DNA of 64,000 bases, taken from the NCBI GenBank assembly GCA_044238935.1, contig JBIICI010000003.1, positions 1 through 64,000 of the forward strand, in the 5' to 3' direction. Positions 63,919 through 64,000 of the stretch are shown here, piece after piece. The notes beneath the pieces are model-generated. The model was not told where the DNA came from. It searched no databases and was given only the letters and a program-made list of their open reading frames with translations. The translations under genes were made by a program, and so were the position numbers. Positions within the stretch are counted from its first letter, which is position 1, and each line of letters starts with the position of its first letter. This DNA comes from JBIICI01 sp044238935 (GTDB lineage: Bacteria; Pseudomonadota; Alphaproteobacteria; Micavibrionales; Micavibrionaceae).

Positions 63919-64000
63919 TTAAGGCAAAAGGCAAATGATCCCACCCTTACGATATAAATTTATGCCCTCAATATTCTTATTTTTTACATCGCCCTGTTGA
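63919..64000 (-). CDS. 3' end of a gene upstream of ftsH, probably tilS
   Basis: The minus frame is open from the window edge to a stop at 63919-63921, coding for QQGDVKNKNIEGINLYRKGG and then IICLLP. In alphaproteobacteria tilS (tRNA-Ile lysidine synthetase) commonly precedes ftsH. The 26 residues visible are too few to confirm it; the call rests on gene order. Confidence 0.4.
   Translation of the reverse strand, partial: QQGDVKNKNIEGINLYRKGGIICLLP

Overview
The window looks like a chromosomal stretch of an alphaproteobacterium with AT-rich DNA (around 40% G+C by eye). Lineage markers are NtrY/NtrX upstream of hfq-hflX, an FlbD-type flagellar regulator beside flhA, a MutL carrying the endonuclease motif, a mitochondrial-type NADP isocitrate dehydrogenase, an SDHAF4/DUF1674 mini-gene next to rsmB, an NDUFAF6-like protein and a RibBA with a degenerate RibA half. 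The cell is Gram-negative (LptM-like and 17-kDa-type lipoproteins, a family-9 glycosyltransferase), flagellated, ubiquinone- and TCA-using and SOD-protected, and it also carries a fermentative D-lactate dehydrogenase. I cannot place it at order level.

Layout. 1-0.8 kb: the right end of an IS5-type insertion sequence abutting a decapitated RTX/calcium-binding gene. 0.8-6.8 kb: hflX, hfq, murI, ntrX and ntrY on the minus strand. 6.8-8.0 kb: ispD-ispF. 8.0-10.5 kb: a MITE-like repeat, an orphan membrane protein, hslO and recX. 10.6-11.7 kb: an isolated rplK-rplA pair. 11.9-17.4 kb: ftsY, amn, mutL, mdh. 17.4-21.7 kb: rodA, then ddl-ftsQ-ftsA without ftsZ. 21.7-28.4 kb: ldhA, sseB-like, recA, fabG, a DEDDh exonuclease and orphan genes, rich in dispersed repeats. 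28.4-31.5 kb: chorismate mutase-rsmB-icd, with SDHAF4 divergent. 31.7-37.7 kb: fliN-motA-flbD-[HrgA-like nuclease]-flhA. 37.7-43.9 kb: YgjP-like protein, a UbiH-type enzyme, a 524-residue orphan, a lipoprotein and htpG. 43.9-46.4 kb: a trehalose-phosphatase-like HAD overlapping a GH13 enzyme. 46.5-49.3 kb: fumC, an RHH protein and two tandem GNAT-like genes. 49.4-53.7 kb: lptM-lysA-ribBA-nusB-proS. 53.8-61.8 kb: pentapeptide protein, cNMP-EAL protein, glycosyltransferase, ygfZ, a deaminase, an NDUFAF6-like protein, sodB and orphans. 61.9-64 kb: ftsH, preceded by the probable tail of tilS.

The general picture is ordinary housekeeping content in broken-up operons. The dcw, ribosomal L11-L1, ntr, fli and rib clusters each lack usual partners. 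Two kinds of dispersed intergenic repeat sit at several of these places: a MITE-like element with terminal inverted repeats TATAGYCAAACCAAATAAA, and CACTAAGG-type repeats. They are plausible agents of rearrangement.

The most interesting accessory signals are a putative modification-sensing nuclease (HTH plus PD-(D/E)xK) inserted inside the flagellar operon, the overlapping HAD-phosphatase/GH13 pair, a ProS of unusual zinc-ribbon type, an NtrX with a broken AAA+ domain, and a terminator hairpin embedded in the coding sequence of a convergent gene. I found no CRISPR array, tRNA or rRNA.
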